A DNA stretch of 64,000 nucleotides from contig NZ_DASQCC010000064.1 of assembly GCF_035634895.1 (NCBI RefSeq), positions 1-64,000 of the forward strand, written 5' to 3'. Below are positions 25,183 through 35,700 of the stretch, piece after piece. The stretch comes from Actinophytocola sp035634895 (GTDB taxonomy: Bacteria > Actinomycetota > Actinomycetes > Mycobacteriales > Pseudonocardiaceae). The position numbers and the translations under genes were made by a program. Positions within the stretch are counted from its first letter, which is position 1. The number at the start of each line of letters is the position of its first letter. Under the pieces are notes generated by a model, which worked only from the letters and a program-made list of their open reading frames with translations, made no database searches and had not been told where the DNA came from.

Positions 25183-27285
25183 ATGGCTGACCAGATCTCG
25201 GCGTCCCTTCCGCGCCTGGCCGAAGCACTCCTGGAGGTCGGCACCCGTCTGGGGGAGATCGGCGCGGAACTGCACGCCCTCACGCCTCGGCCGGACGAGC
25301 CCGCCCCTCCCGGCGGCATTCCGTTGGGGCACGGACCTTCCGTGTCCGGCGCGAGCGCACCGGCCGACCGGCCGCGGCCGAGCGAGGCCGGCGCGCGGCC
25401 TGGACCCGAGTCGTCCGCGGGTGACCGGCCGCCCGCCGCCGGTCCCGCCGAGCCCGACTCGTCCGCTCGCTCCGCGGCGGGCCAGGCGCCTCCCGCGACC
25501 GGCTCTCCGTCCGCGCACGTTGGGCCCGGGGTGCTCGCGCCGGGCCAGTGGTGGCCGGGAGTGCCCACCGGGACGGGCCACCGTGGCCCCGCTCAGCCCG
25601 TCGGCGGGTGGCCGGCCACCGCCACCCACGGCCAGCAGCCGCCCCCGGGAACGCCTCCCGGCGGCCTCCCCGGTTGGGGCGCCCCGCAGCCCTACCCGTA
25701 CGGCCCGCCCACCCCACCGCCTCCGCCCGGTCCCACCCTCTGGGAGCGCCTCAGCCGCGACGGTGCCGGTAGCCGCATCCTCGCCTGGGCAGGCGGCGTC
25801 GTCACCCTCGCCGGTGTCGTGCTGCTTCTCGTCCTCGCCATCCAGCGCGGGTACCTCGGACCGCTGCCGCGGGTCCTGCTCGGCGCCGGTCTCGGCGTCG
25901 TCCTCACCGCCATCGGCATGTGGCTGCACCGCAGTCCCACCGCCCGCACCGGTGCCTACGCCCTCGCCGCCACCGGGGTCGCCGTCGGCTATCTCGCCGT
26001 GGTCGCCGCCACCACGCTCTACGGGTTCCTCCCGCCCTGGGGCGGGCTCCTGGCCGGCCTCGTCGTCACCGCCGCCGGGATCGCCCTCGCCGGGCTCTGG
26101 GACTCGCAACCGCTCGCGGTCTTCGTGGTCGTCTGCTGCGCCGTGTCGGCCCCGATCATCACCAATGGGTTCGACGCGCTCCTCATGAGCTTCCTGCTCG
26201 TCCTCCTCCTCGGCGCGACACCCGTCCAGCTCGCCAAGCGCTGGAGCGGGCTGCTCCTCGCCGCGGGGTTGCCGCCCGTCGTGGTCTGCCTCGTCGAGAT
26301 CGGCCTCGCGGCCGACCACCGCCTCGACCGGGACGCGGTGACCACCGCGGTGCTCGCCGGCATCACCAGCGGAGTCGTCATCCTGCTCGCGGTCGTCACC
26401 GCGCTGCGCCGCCCCGAGGACGGCTTCACCGTCGTGATGCTGTGCCTCGCACCCGTGCCAGGGCTGATCGCCGCGATCCTGCTGCCCCGCACCGGCGCCA
26501 CGATCCTCGCCGCCGCCGTCGGTGTGCTGCTCCTCGCCGTCTGGCTGCTCGGCGCCCGGCTTCCGCGCACGTTCGGGCTGATCGCGGGCGGTCTCGCGTC
26601 GCTCGCCTTCCTCCAGGCCACCGCCACCTTCTTCGACGGGGACGCCCGTCCCATCGCGTTCCTCGCCGAGGCGTTGGTACTCACCGTGGTCGCCGCCCGG
26701 CTGCGGCTCGTTCCGGCGCTCGCGCCGGCCGGGCTCTTCGCGCTCGTCGGGTACGTCCTCGGGCTCGTGTTCACCGCGCGGCCGGACCTGCTCGTGCGAC
26801 CCCGGCCCGGCGGCACGGACGCCGGCGCGGCCGTGTCCCTCGGGGTGACCGGCGCGTTGTACGCCGCGGTCGCGATCACGTTGTGCTGGGCCGTTTTCCG
26901 CCTCGGCGTGCTGGCCGGCGACGATCATGCGCCGCATGGCTGGGTGCCCGCCGGACTGCTGGCGCTGTACGGCTCCACGGCGACGTTCCTGGCCGCCGGA
27001 CTGCTGGTCTCGCCGGACCGGGACGGCTTCCTGCTCGGTCACGTGCTCGTCACGGTCTCGTGGACCGTCGCCGCGTTCGTCCTGCTGCTACGCGGAATCG
27101 ACTCGGTGCCGCTGCGGCTCGCCGGGCTGTCGCTGGTGGTCGCGGCGCTCGCCAAGCTCGTCCTGTTCGATCTGTCCTCTTTGGACGGCATGGCACGTGT
27201 CGCGGCGTTCCTCGTCGCCGGGCTGGTGCTGCTCGCGGCCGGCGCGCGGTACGCCAAGCTCGTCGCGGGACGTGCCCGGCCGTAA
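25183..27285 (+). CDS. DUF2339 multi-spanning membrane protein
   Basis: A 700-residue protein: an N-terminal coiled helix (residues 1-35), a low-complexity Pro/Gly/Ala-rich cytoplasmic region to about 190, then some 17-19 hydrophobic helices to the end, as in DUF2339. The first helix follows the family pattern ERLSRDGAGSRILAWAGGVVTLAGVVLLL. No function is established for the family. ATG 25183, with a poor RBS. Confidence 0.85.
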   Translation: MADQISASLPRLAEALLEVGTRLGEIGAELHALTPRPDEPAPPGGIPLGHGPSVSGASAPADRPRPSEAGARPGPESSAGDRPPAAGPAEPDSSARSAAGQAPPATGSPSAHVGPGVLAPGQWWPGVPTGTGHRGPAQPVGGWPATATHGQQPPPGTPPGGLPGWGAPQPYPYGPPTPPPPPGPTLWERLSRDGAGSRILAWAGGVVTLAGVVLLLVLAIQRGYLGPLPRVLLGAGLGVVLTAIGMWLHRSPTARTGAYALAATGVAVGYLAVVAATTLYGFLPPWGGLLAGLVVTAAGIALAGLWDSQPLAVFVVVCCAVSAPIITNGFDALLMSFLLVLLLGATPVQLAKRWSGLLLAAGLPPVVVCLVEIGLAADHRLDRDAVTTAVLAGITSGVVILLAVVTALRRPEDGFTVVMLCLAPVPGLIAAILLPRTGATILAAAVGVLLLAVWLLGARLPRTFGLIAGGLASLAFLQATATFFDGDARPIAFLAEALVLTVVAARLRLVPALAPAGLFALVGYVLGLVFTARPDLLVRPRPGGTDAGAAVSLGVTGALYAAVAITLCWAVFRLGVLAGDDHAPHGWVPAGLLALYGSTATFLAAGLLVSPDRDGFLLGHVLVTVSWTVAAFVLLLRGIDSVPLRLAGLSLVVAALAKLVLFDLSSLDGMARVAAFLVAGLVLLAAGARYAKLVAGRARP

Positions 27286-27312
27286 CTCTCCGCACGGCGC
27301 GGCCGTTCACCC

Positions 27313-27759
27313 GTGTCGGGTGATTTCGCGGTGGCTCGACACGGACCCCTACGCGTCCGACGGCGGGATGTGCCTGGGACCCGACTGGAGTTTTTCTGGG
27401 CGTGCCGGCACGGATGCGGGCGGGTGGTGCACTATCTAGGGGTGAGTCCCGAAGATCCGGAGCGGTTGTACGTGGCGCTGGGGCACAACCGCGGTGACTT
27501 CCACCCGGACGCACCCTGGAACCGCGACCTGGTCGACCAGCACCGCATGTGGTGTCTCGACCAGCGCGAACGTGGCTGGTTGCTGCCGGGCGAGGTGCCG
27601 GCGGACAACCTGACGATCTTCGCCACGGCCTCCCGGTCCGAGCTGGCGCGGGTGCTGGACCTGGACCCGCTGGTCACGGCCGGCGTACGCCACTACGCCA
27701 TCACCAGCTGCTTCGCCGTCGAACCCGCGGTCGACCTGCTCAGCGACCCACTCTGCTGA
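27313..27759 (+). CDS. Hypothetical protein
   Basis: A 148-residue protein without a recognised domain. The core begins FFWACRHGCGRVVHYLGVSPEDPERLYVALG and the end reads HYAITSCFAVEPAVDLLSDPLC. Three Cys and several His might hint at metal binding, but the pattern fits no known site. The start is uncertain: GTG 27313 gives the longest frame, and GTG codons at 27367 and in the LGVSPED region (27442) are alternatives. It lies 27 nt after the DUF2339 gene. Confidence 0.55.
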   Translation: MSGDFAVARHGPLRVRRRDVPGTRLEFFWACRHGCGRVVHYLGVSPEDPERLYVALGHNRGDFHPDAPWNRDLVDQHRMWCLDQRERGWLLPGEVPADNLTIFATASRSELARVLDLDPLVTAGVRHYAITSCFAVEPAVDLLSDPLC

Positions 27760-28092
27760 CGGTCGCCTGACACAGCCGATCTTCGCGACCGCGCGTTCCT
27801 GACCGGTTCGCGTTCGGGGGTCCCGCTTCCGCGGCTCTCCCTCGCCTCTCCGAGGTCAGGCCTTCGGCGAGGTGGAACTTCTCCGAAGCCTTGTCTCCTG
27901 GTTCCACTCCTCTGCTCCCGCAACGAAACATCCTGTATTGACTATATAGATGTCCAAATTTTTTGCCTGGGATTGTGGACTGGGGCGAGGGAGGGTGAGT
28001 GGGCAACCCAGCACACGCAAAAGCGCACAGAAGGGCGGGGACGCGCGCCAGGGACCGCCGTCGAACGGGGCTTCGAGCGCGCCGGGCCGGTG
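27760..28092. other. 333-bp convergent gap with AT-rich palindrome and hairpins
   Basis: No gene. It contains the AT-rich near-palindrome at 27938-27957, which stands out in a 72% GC genome, and beside it a run AAATTTTTTG. Bases about 27860-27895 can pair (CCTTCGG with CCGAAGCC around a 15-nt loop). Read on the minus strand, TATAGT could be a -10 box, but what follows is not coding-like. It might be a small RNA or the remnant of a transferred segment. Confidence 0.45.
27938..27957. promoter_or_regulatory. Orphan AT-rich near-palindrome (GntR-operator-like)
   Basis: TTGACTATATAGATGTCCAA is an imperfect palindrome (TTGAC...GTCCAA) with a central TATATAG. It resembles GntR-type operators. Both flanking genes end toward it, so it has no obvious target gene. 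Confidence 0.4.
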
Positions 28093-28854
28093 CTACTGGA
28101 CCGGTGCGCTCTCGATGACCGTCCAGCCGGTGTGCTTGCCGTTGAGGGCGTCGCCGGAGGAACGGCGGCGGACACGGCGGTAGATCCACGGCAGCACGTG
28201 ATCCCAGTAGTACCTGGCCTCCCCGAGCGCGCCACGCGGCAGCGGCGACCTGGCGCGGTCACCCGCCGGCGCGTCATACCCGAGGGCCGTGAGCACGCGG
28301 CTCGCCACCCGCCGGTGCCCGGCCGCGTTGAGGTGCAGCCGGTCGGCGGACCAGTAGCCCGGCCGCCGCAGCTCGACGTCGCGAAAGCAGTCCACGAACG
28401 TGATGTCGTTGGCGGCGGCCAGTTCGGCGGCCCCGATGGTCAGTTCCTCGCCGCGGCGGCGGATCGTCCTGCCGAAAGGCAGCCCGTCCGACGGATCCCC
28501 ACCGCTGAGCAACACCAGCCGGACACCTGCCTCCGCGCAGCGCCGCACCGCCAGCTCGGTGAGCTCGATCAACCGTGCCACGTCGGTGTTCGGGCGGAGC
28601 ATGTCGTTGCCGCCGCCGTTGAACGTCATCAGCGTGGGTGCCGGGTCGAGCGTGAGGGCCGCGTCGAGCTGGTCGGTGACGATCGACTCGAGCAGGCGGC
28701 CGCGGATCGCGAGGTTGGCGTACTGGACGGTCTCGCGGCCGGCCGCCAGGCCCGCGGCCACCAGGTCGGCCCAGCCACGCACCGTGCCGTCCTGAAGCTC
28801 GTCGCCTACCCCCTCGGTGAAGCTGTCACCGATCGCCACGTACCGCACCCGCAC
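28093..28854 (-). CDS. SGNH/GDSL-family hydrolase
   Basis: A 253-residue esterase-type protein with block I AIGDSFTEG (catalytic Ser), block II/III Gly and FNGGGNDML (oxyanion Gly/Asn), and block V DRLHLN (catalytic Asp-x-x-His). There is no signal peptide, so it is probably cytoplasmic. The C-terminal 50 residues are basic and contain WDHVLPWIYRRVRRR. GTG 28854 places the nucleophile at residue 11, as in relatives. Confidence 0.9.
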   Translation of the reverse strand: MRVRYVAIGDSFTEGVGDELQDGTVRGWADLVAAGLAAGRETVQYANLAIRGRLLESIVTDQLDAALTLDPAPTLMTFNGGGNDMLRPNTDVARLIELTELAVRRCAEAGVRLVLLSGGDPSDGLPFGRTIRRRGEELTIGAAELAAANDITFVDCFRDVELRRPGYWSADRLHLNAAGHRRVASRVLTALGYDAPAGDRARSPLPRGALGEARYYWDHVLPWIYRRVRRRSSGDALNGKHTGWTVIESAPVQ

Positions 28855-29007
28855 ACCCTCCCGCCGACCTGCTCCTAACCCCTCAACTCTGCTCCCGGGC
28901 GGGTCCGTCCGGCCATATGGCCATGGTCACGCCGCCGCTCGCGGACCGGGTCTGGCTACGTCATTCGTCCCGGGCCGCGGGACCGGGCGAGCTCCTACCC
29001 TGGGTGG

Positions 29008-30596
29008 ATGGACGTGTCGTTCGGCACCATCTGGGAGGCCGTCGCCCGGGAGATGCCCGAGGTGGTGGCGGTTTCCGAGCCGGGCGCGACCGCACCTACG
29101 CCGAGTTCGAGGACCGGGCCGCGCGCCTCGCGACCGTGCTCACCGACGCCGGGGTCGGGCCGGGGGACAAGGTCGCCTGCTACCTCCACAACTGCGCCGC
29201 CTACCTCGAGACCGTGTTCGCCGCGTTCAAGATCGGGGCGGTGCCGGTCAACGTCAACTACCGCTACACCCGCGACGAGCTGACCGACCTGCTCACCGAC
29301 GCCGACGCCGCGGCCCTCGTCTTCGCCCGTGAGCTCGCCGCCAACGTCGCCCACGCCGTCACGCACGTCCCCACCCTCCGCGTCGCCATCGAGGCGGGTG
29401 GCGAGGAGCTGGACCGCCTCCTCGCCACGAGACCACCCAGGCCGGCGGAAACCCGCCCCGGTGACGACCAGCTCTTCATGTACACCGGGGGCACCACCGG
29501 CAGGCCCAAGGGCGTCATCTGGCGCCAGAGCGACCTCATGCACGCCGTGGTCGTGCCCATCTACGGTCCCCTGGGCGTCCCCGGCCTCCCCGCCACCCTC
29601 GACGAGGCCGTCGCCGTCGCGGTCACCAACGCCGGGAGGGCACCGGTCACGCTGCCCGTCGTCCCGCTCATGCATGGCACCGGCCTGTTCAACTCGATGG
29701 GCGCCCTGCTGGTCGGCGGCCGGGTGATCACCACTCGCCCCGGCCGGCTCGACCCCCGGCACGTCTGGGAAACCGTTGCCCGCCAACGGGTCAGCACTCT
29801 CATCGTCGCCGGCAACGCCGTCTGCCGGCCGCTCGTCGACGAGCTGGCCGTGCGTACGCACGACCTGAGCTCGCTCCGGTCGGTGATCAGCTCGGGCACC
29901 GCGCTCAGCGACCACCTCAAGCACGCACTGCACCGGCGTGCCGAGGTCACGATCTTCGACGCCATCGCGTCCAGCGAGGGCGGTCCCTTCGCGTTCGCCG
30001 TCACCTCGTCGGTGGACGACCTCCCGTCCCGGTTCCGCCCGGTCCCTGCCACCAGGGTCTTCGCCGACGGAGATCGGGAGGCCGCGCCGGGAGAGGTGGG
30101 CGTCCTCGGCTACAGCGGGCCGATGCCGCTCGGCTACCACAAGGACACGGCCAAGACCGCGGCCACCTTCCGCGTGATCGACGGCGTCCGGTACTCGGTT
30201 CCCGGCGACCTCGTCGAGGTCGAGTCCGACGGCGCGATCAGGTTCCTCGGCCGCGGCTCCGGTGTCATCAACACGGGCGGTGAGAAGGTTCACCCACAGG
30301 AGGTCGAGGACGTCCTGCTGGCTCACCCGGACGTGACCGACGCGGTCGTCGTCGGCGTGCCGGACGAGACCTGGGGCGAGCGTGTCGCCGCGGTCGTCGC
30401 CGTCTCGAACCCCGCGGTGACCGGGCTGCGGGAGCACGTGCGCCGCCACCTGGCCGGCTACAAGGTCCCGCGCACGGTCGTGCTCCTCACCGAGCTGGCG
30501 CGGACGCCGACCGGCAAGGTGGAGATCGCGTGGGCGAGGCGGGTCGCCTCCTCAGCGGGCGATCAGCAGGGCGACCACCGCGAGCGCGGCGGGTAG
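29008..30596 (+). pseudogene. Acyl-CoA synthetase (AMP-binding) with N-terminal frameshift
   Basis: An adenylate-forming ligase split over two frames. From ATG 29008 the first frame reads like a family N-terminus (MDVSFGTIWEAVAREMPEVV) to about 29084. The next frame then starts exactly at DRTYAEFEDRAARLATVL and stays open to 30596. It contains the P-loop-like YTGGTTGRPKGV, the YSVPGDLVEV region, the GRGSGVINTGGEKVHPQEVE hinge and the C-terminal Lys in RTPTGKVE. One missing base near 29084-29086 explains both halves. It may be a real inactivating mutation or a sequence error. An upstream in-frame start at 28917 exists but encodes an implausible N-terminus. Overlaps the convergent DUF1304 gene by 45 nt. 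Confidence 0.8.
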
Positions 30597-30905
30597 CGCC
30601 TGGACGAACAGGATCCGCTTCGTGGCCGTCGCGGCGCCGTACAGCCCGGCGACGATCACGCAGACGAGGCCGTAGAGCGTGAGCTGGAACTGATCCGCGA
30701 CCAGGCCCCACACGAGCGCCGCGGCGAGGAAACCGTTGTACAGGCCCTGGTTCGCGGCCAGCACCTTGGTCTCCTCGGCGAACTCCGCGGTCAGGCCGAA
30801 GCCCGCGCGGGTGCGTGGTGCGGTCCACAGGAACATCTCCAGGACCAGGATGTAGACGTGGATCAGGGCGACGAGCCCGACCAGTACGTCCGCGACGACG
30901 CTCAC
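30552..30905 (-). CDS. DUF1304 membrane protein
   Basis: A 117-residue, four-helix integral membrane protein matching DUF1304 (LVALIHVYILVLEMFLW near the N-terminus, QGLYNGFLAAALVWG, then two more helices). No known function. GTG 30905 was chosen because the first helix follows directly and GAGAGGAA lies upstream. Its 3' end overlaps the ligase gene tail to tail. Confidence 0.85.
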   Translation of the reverse strand: MSVVADVLVGLVALIHVYILVLEMFLWTAPRTRAGFGLTAEFAEETKVLAANQGLYNGFLAAALVWGLVADQFQLTLYGLVCVIVAGLYGAATATKRILFVQALPAALAVVALLIAR

Positions 30906-31015
30906 ACGCGTTCCTCTCCTCAAAGGGGTGACCGGACGGTATCGCTGTCAGGGTGGCTTCGTCGTGTTACCGGCGTGTGCGTGTCGTGTCAGCGCCGAGG
31001 TCGATCGTTGCCGGC

Positions 31016-31969
31016 ATGACAGCTTTTGTGGAGTGCGAGGGCCTGGTGAAGCGGTACGGCCGTACGACAGCACTCGCCGGTGTCGATCTCGCCGTGCCGC
31101 GCGGCACGGTGTCGGGGCTGCTGGGACCGAACGGCGCCGGGAAGACGACCGTGGTGCGGATCCTGGCGACGCTGCTCGACCCGGACGCCGGCGCGGCGCG
31201 CGTCGGCGGGTTCTCGGTGACCGAGGACCCGGAGCGGGTGCGTGGGCTGATCGGGTTGACCGGGCAGTTCGCGGCCGTGGACGAGGCGCTGACCGGGTTC
31301 GAGAACCTGGTGCTCGTGGGGCGGCTCTTGGAGCTGCCCCGGCGGCTCGCCCGCGCGCGGGCGAGCGAGCTGGTGGACCGGTTCGGGCTGACCGAGGCCG
31401 CGGGACGGCTGGTGAAGACGTACTCGGGCGGGATGCGCAGACGGCTCGACGTCGCGGCCAGCCTGGTGGCGGCCCCGGCGGTGCTGTTCCTGGACGAGCC
31501 GACGACGGGCCTGGACCCTCGGTCGCGGGGCGAGGTGTGGGACCTGGTGCGCTCGCTCGTCCGCGAGGGGACGACCGTGCTGCTGACGACCCAGTACCTG
31601 GAGGAGGTCGACCAGCTCGCGAACGGCATCGTGGTGCTCGACGAGGGGCGGGTCGTGCGGACCGGCACCCCGGCCCAGCTGAAGGCGGCCGTCGGTGGGC
31701 AGACCCTGCACGTCCGCCCGGCGGACCACGACCGCCTGGCGGAGGTCCGGAGGATCGTGGTCGCCGCGGTCCGGGGGAACCTCCACGAACAGGACTCGCC
31801 CGACGAGACGTCCGTGTCGGTGGCGTTGCCGCCCGGTGGTTCCGCCGGGGCCGTGTTGGCCGAGATCGGTACCCGGCTCGGCGGGGCCGGGATCGAGGTC
31901 GCCGAGCTGGGGGTTCGGCTGGCCAGTCTCGACGAGGTCTTCCTCGCGCTCACGGGACAGGGCGCATGA
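31016..31969 (+). CDS. ABC transporter ATP-binding protein, DrrA-like
   Basis: A 317-residue ATPase of a drug/lipid exporter. Walker A is GLLGPNGAGKTT, the Q-loop region is GLTGQFAAVDE, the signature is YSGGMRRRLDVA, Walker B is VLFLDEPTTGLD and the H-loop region is LLTTQYLEEVDQL. The C-terminal 90 residues follow the DrrA family (daunorubicin-type). The stop overlaps the permease ATG (ATGA), so the two are coupled. Confidence 0.93.
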   Translation: MTAFVECEGLVKRYGRTTALAGVDLAVPRGTVSGLLGPNGAGKTTVVRILATLLDPDAGAARVGGFSVTEDPERVRGLIGLTGQFAAVDEALTGFENLVLVGRLLELPRRLARARASELVDRFGLTEAAGRLVKTYSGGMRRRLDVAASLVAAPAVLFLDEPTTGLDPRSRGEVWDLVRSLVREGTTVLLTTQYLEEVDQLANGIVVLDEGRVVRTGTPAQLKAAVGGQTLHVRPADHDRLAEVRRIVVAAVRGNLHEQDSPDETSVSVALPPGGSAGAVLAEIGTRLGGAGIEVAELGVRLASLDEVFLALTGQGA

Positions 31970-32727
31970 GCCCCGTCCGTGCCGCCCGGCACTCGCTCAC
32001 GCTGGCCCGGCGCAACCTCACGAAGTTCCGGCACACACCGGACCAGCTGCTCGACGTCCTGCTGATGCCGGTCACCTTCGTTCTCATGTTCGTCTTCCTG
32101 TTCGGCAACGCGGTGTCCGGCGACTGGCGCACCTACCTGCAGTTCGTCATCCCCGGGATCGCCGTGCAGGCCCTCATGTTCGCCACGCTCGGCACGGCCG
32201 TCTCCCTCAACACAGACCTCCGCACGGGGATCTTCGACCGCTTCCGCAGCCTCCCCGTCGCCCGGTCCGCGCCGCTCGTCGGCCACATTCTCGGCGACGC
32301 GCTCAAGTACGTGCTGTCGATCGCGCTCGTGTTCGGGTTCGGCGCGGTACTCGGCTTCCGGCCGCACGGCGGCCCACAGGCCCTGCTCGCCGCCCTCGGG
32401 TTGCTGCTCGCGTTCGCGTTCGCCATGTGCTGGATCGCCACCCTGATCGGGGTCGTGGCGCGGACGGCGGAGGTCGTGCAGGCGTTGAGCCTGGTGCTGA
32501 TCTTCCCGTTCACCTTCGGCAGCAACGTCTTCGTGCCCACCGGCAAGCTCCCCGGCTGGCTTCAGGCCTGGGTACGCGTCAACCCGGTCACCCAGGTCTC
32601 CGACGCCGTGCGGGCGTTCGTGCTCGACCGGCCCGCCGGCGACTCGGTCACCTGGTGTCTACTGTGGACAGTGGCCATCATCGTGGTGTTCGCGCCCCTC
32701 GCGGTGCTCGCCTACCGCCGGCGGTAG
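31966..32727 (+). CDS. ABC-2 type permease, DrrB-like
   Basis: A 253-residue permease with six membrane helices. The ABC-2 landmark RSLPVARSAPLVGH and the C-terminal NPVTQVSDAVRAF region are typical of DrrB/ABC-2 exporters, and a FVPTGKLPGWLQAWVRVNP loop precedes the last helix. It pairs with the preceding ATPase as a half-transporter of unknown substrate. Its last 69 nt overlap the 3' end of the SARP regulator on the other strand. Confidence 0.92.
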   Translation: MSPVRAARHSLTLARRNLTKFRHTPDQLLDVLLMPVTFVLMFVFLFGNAVSGDWRTYLQFVIPGIAVQALMFATLGTAVSLNTDLRTGIFDRFRSLPVARSAPLVGHILGDALKYVLSIALVFGFGAVLGFRPHGGPQALLAALGLLLAFAFAMCWIATLIGVVARTAEVVQALSLVLIFPFTFGSNVFVPTGKLPGWLQAWVRVNPVTQVSDAVRAFVLDRPAGDSVTWCLLWTVAIIVVFAPLAVLAYRRR

Positions 32728-35700
32728 CAGCTCGGCGCGGGCCGCCGCCGAGTCCACTGTGGACGCTGTGGTGAACTCCTCGTCGAAGGCCGGCCCCAGT
32801 GCCGCACGGGCCGCCGACTCCGTGTCCCGGACGTCGGGGTCGCCCATGTCCACCCCGCCACGCACCGCGGCGGCCAGGCCCAGCAGCCGGGCCGCCGCGT
32901 GCGCGTCGTCACGAGCCATCGCCACCTGGGCCATGGCCTCCGCCGCCTCGGCGGTCAGCGACCCCGCCGCGAGGTTGACACCCGCCAGCCGCAGCGCCCG
33001 GGTCAGCCGCTCGTCCGCCGCGGCGGGATCACCGGCGGCCGCGGCACCGCGGCCGGCCTCGATCAGCGCGTGCACGAGCAGGTACGTCTCCGGCCATCCC
33101 GGGTTGCCGGCCAGTTCGGACAGCAACCCGGCGAGGGTGGCCGGCCTGCCGGTGCGGCGCGCCAGCGCGGCAAGACCGATCCGGGCCATGGCCACGACCG
33201 CGCTCGCCCGGCTGTCCTCGCCGGCACGCGTCAGGTCGGCCCTGGCGCCCTCGATGTCCCCCGCCCGCAGCCGGTACCGGCCGCGTTGCGCCCGCAGCCA
33301 CAGCGCGTCCGTCGTCGCACCGAGCGACTCCGTCAGCGACAGGGCCCGGTCGACCGCCTCGATCGCCTTCTCGTGGCGGCCGTACACGCTGTGCACGCCC
33401 GCCACACTGCTCGCCGCCGACGCGATGCCCCACCGGTCCCCGGACGACTCGAACCTCGTCAGCGCCGCCGCGTAGTGAGCTGCCGACGCCGGCAGTTCGC
33501 CGCGGGCGCCCGCCGTGTGGCCGGCCATCAGTTCCGCCTGTGCCGCGACCCAGTCGTCGGGGTGGGACGCCAGCTCCGCGGTGGCGGCGGCGCCGGCCGG
33601 TCCACCCAGGACCAGTGTCATGAACGCCACCGCCGGATGCCACGTGCGCGGGTCCGGCCCCGCGCACCGGCGAGCGGCCTCGGCGGCGGCCCGGCCGCGC
33701 TCGGGATCCTTCTCCGCGTGGTACATCGCGTCGAACGCGTGCACCGCCGGTGGGATCGTGCCGGCGGGCAGTGCCAGTGCCCGCCGCAGCCAGCCGGCCG
33801 CCTCGTCGTGGCTGTCGCGCAGGGTCCAGTACCAGCCCAGCGCCGCGATCAGCCGCAGCGCCGTCGCCGCGTCGCCCGCGTCCACCGCCCACCGCAACGC
33901 CGCGGACACGTTGCCGTACTCACGGTCCAGCTCCGCGAACCACCGCAGCTGCGCCGGCCCGCGCAGGTTCGGCTCTGCTTCCTCCGCCAGCGCGAGGAAG
34001 TACGCGGCATGCGCGCGGCGCACCCGCGCCGCCTCGTCGTCGGTCAGCTCGCCGGCCACGAACGCGCCGATCGTGTCGAGCATCCGGTACCGCGGCGGCC
34101 GGCCCGGCACGTCCAGCAGCTGCAGGAACGACCTGTCCACCAGGCTGGCGAGCAGGTCGTCGACGTCGCCGCACACCGCCCGCGCCGCCGCGAGCGTCGC
34201 CCCGCCCGTGAACACCGCCAGCCTGCGGGCCAGCGCCCGCTCCTCGCCGGTCAGCAGCCGCCAGCTCCAGTCGACCACCGCGAGCAGTGTCCGGTGGCGT
34301 GGCAACGCGGTCCGGTTCCCACCGGTCAGCAGCCGGAACCGGTCGGACAGCCGGGCGGCGACCTCGGCCAGCGGCATCGAGCGCAGCCGCGTGCACGCCA
34401 TCTCGATCGCCAGCGGCAACCCGTCCAGGCGCCGGCAGATCTCCGCCACCGCGCCGGCGTTGTCCGCGGTGACGACGAAACCGGGACGCGCGGCGGCGGC
34501 CCGGTCGGCGAACAGCCGGACCGCCGGGTAGCCGGCGGCGGCCACGCCTTCCGGCGGCGTCGCGAGTGGACCGACCGGATGCAGGAACTCACCGCCGATG
34601 CCCAGCGGCTCACGGCTCGTCGCCACGATCCGGACGCCGGGGCACGCGGCCAGGATCCGGTCGGCCAGCCGGGCGCAGGCGTCGACGAGGTGTTCGCAGT
34701 TGTCCAGTACCAGCAACGCCTGCCGGTCGCCGAGGTCGGTGGTCAGCATCGCGACCGGGTCGCCCGCGCGGGTGCCGGGCAGGCCGGCGTGGCGCGGGCC
34801 GAGCGCACCGGACACCACGGCCGGCAGCCGGTCCGCGTCGGCGACGTCGGCCAGCTCGGCCCACAACACGTCGGTGTGCCGGCCGGCCAGCTCGGCCGCG
34901 AGCCTCGTCTTGCCCGCCCCGCCGGGGCCGACGAGCGTGACGAGCCGGGCGTCGGCCAGCAGCGCGTGCAGCCGGTCCATGTCGTCCTCGCGGCCGACGA
35001 AGCTGGTCACCGGAGCACGCGGGCCGGCGCGCCTTTCGTTGCCGCCACGCAGGATCGCGGTGTGCAGGTCCCGGATCTCGGGGGAGGGGTCGGTGCCGAG
35101 CTCGGTGGCGAGCGCGCGGCGCAGGTCCGCGTAGACGGTGAGCGCCTGTGCCGGGCGGCCGGCCGCGACCAGCGCGCGCATGTAGGTGGCGGCGAGCCGT
35201 TCCCGGAGCGGGTGCGCGGCCACGAGGCCGGCCAGCTCGGCGATGTCCTCGCCGCCGGACGTCAGGTCCGCCAGGTCCTCGACCGTGCGCAGCCGCAGCT
35301 CGGTGAGCCGGGTGGCGTCGGGCAGGTCGGCCCGTGGGTCACCGCGCCCCAGTCGCAGTGCCTCGGTGAACCGGTCCCGCGCGGCGGCCGGGTCCCCGGC
35401 GTCGCGGCTGGCCCGGCCCTCGGCCGCGAGCCGCTCGAACGTGGTCACGTCGGCGTCGACGCCGGCCAGCCGGTAGCCGGCGGCCGAGTGGGCCAACTGG
35501 AGGCCGGGGAGGGTTCGGCGCAGGCGGGAGACCAGGGTCTGCAGGGCGTTCGCCGCACCCCGCGGGGGATGCGCACCCCACACGGCGTCGATCAGCTCGG
35601 CGCCGGACACCGGCCGCCCCGCGCCGAGCACGAGCCGGGCGAGCAACGTCCGCAGCCGCGTCCCGGGCACCTCGACCGGGCGGCCGGCGTCGTCGCGTAC

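Noticed and set aside
22281..25568. 1095-codon minus-strand open frame opposite the subtilase
   Set aside because: Long antisense frames are expected at this GC content. The translation is Arg/His/Gly-rich without motifs, whereas the plus strand has a signal peptide and full catalytic triad.
24268..27042. 924-codon minus-strand open frame opposite the subtilase and DUF2339 genes
   Set aside because: Composition of a shadow frame (Glu/Gly/Arg repeats), spanning two unrelated genes on the other strand.
27740..28189. 149-codon minus-strand frame through the AT-rich palindrome
   Set aside because: It runs into the SGNH gene in the wrong frame and has no recognisable domain. The ATG at 27931 has no ribosome-binding site at useful spacing.
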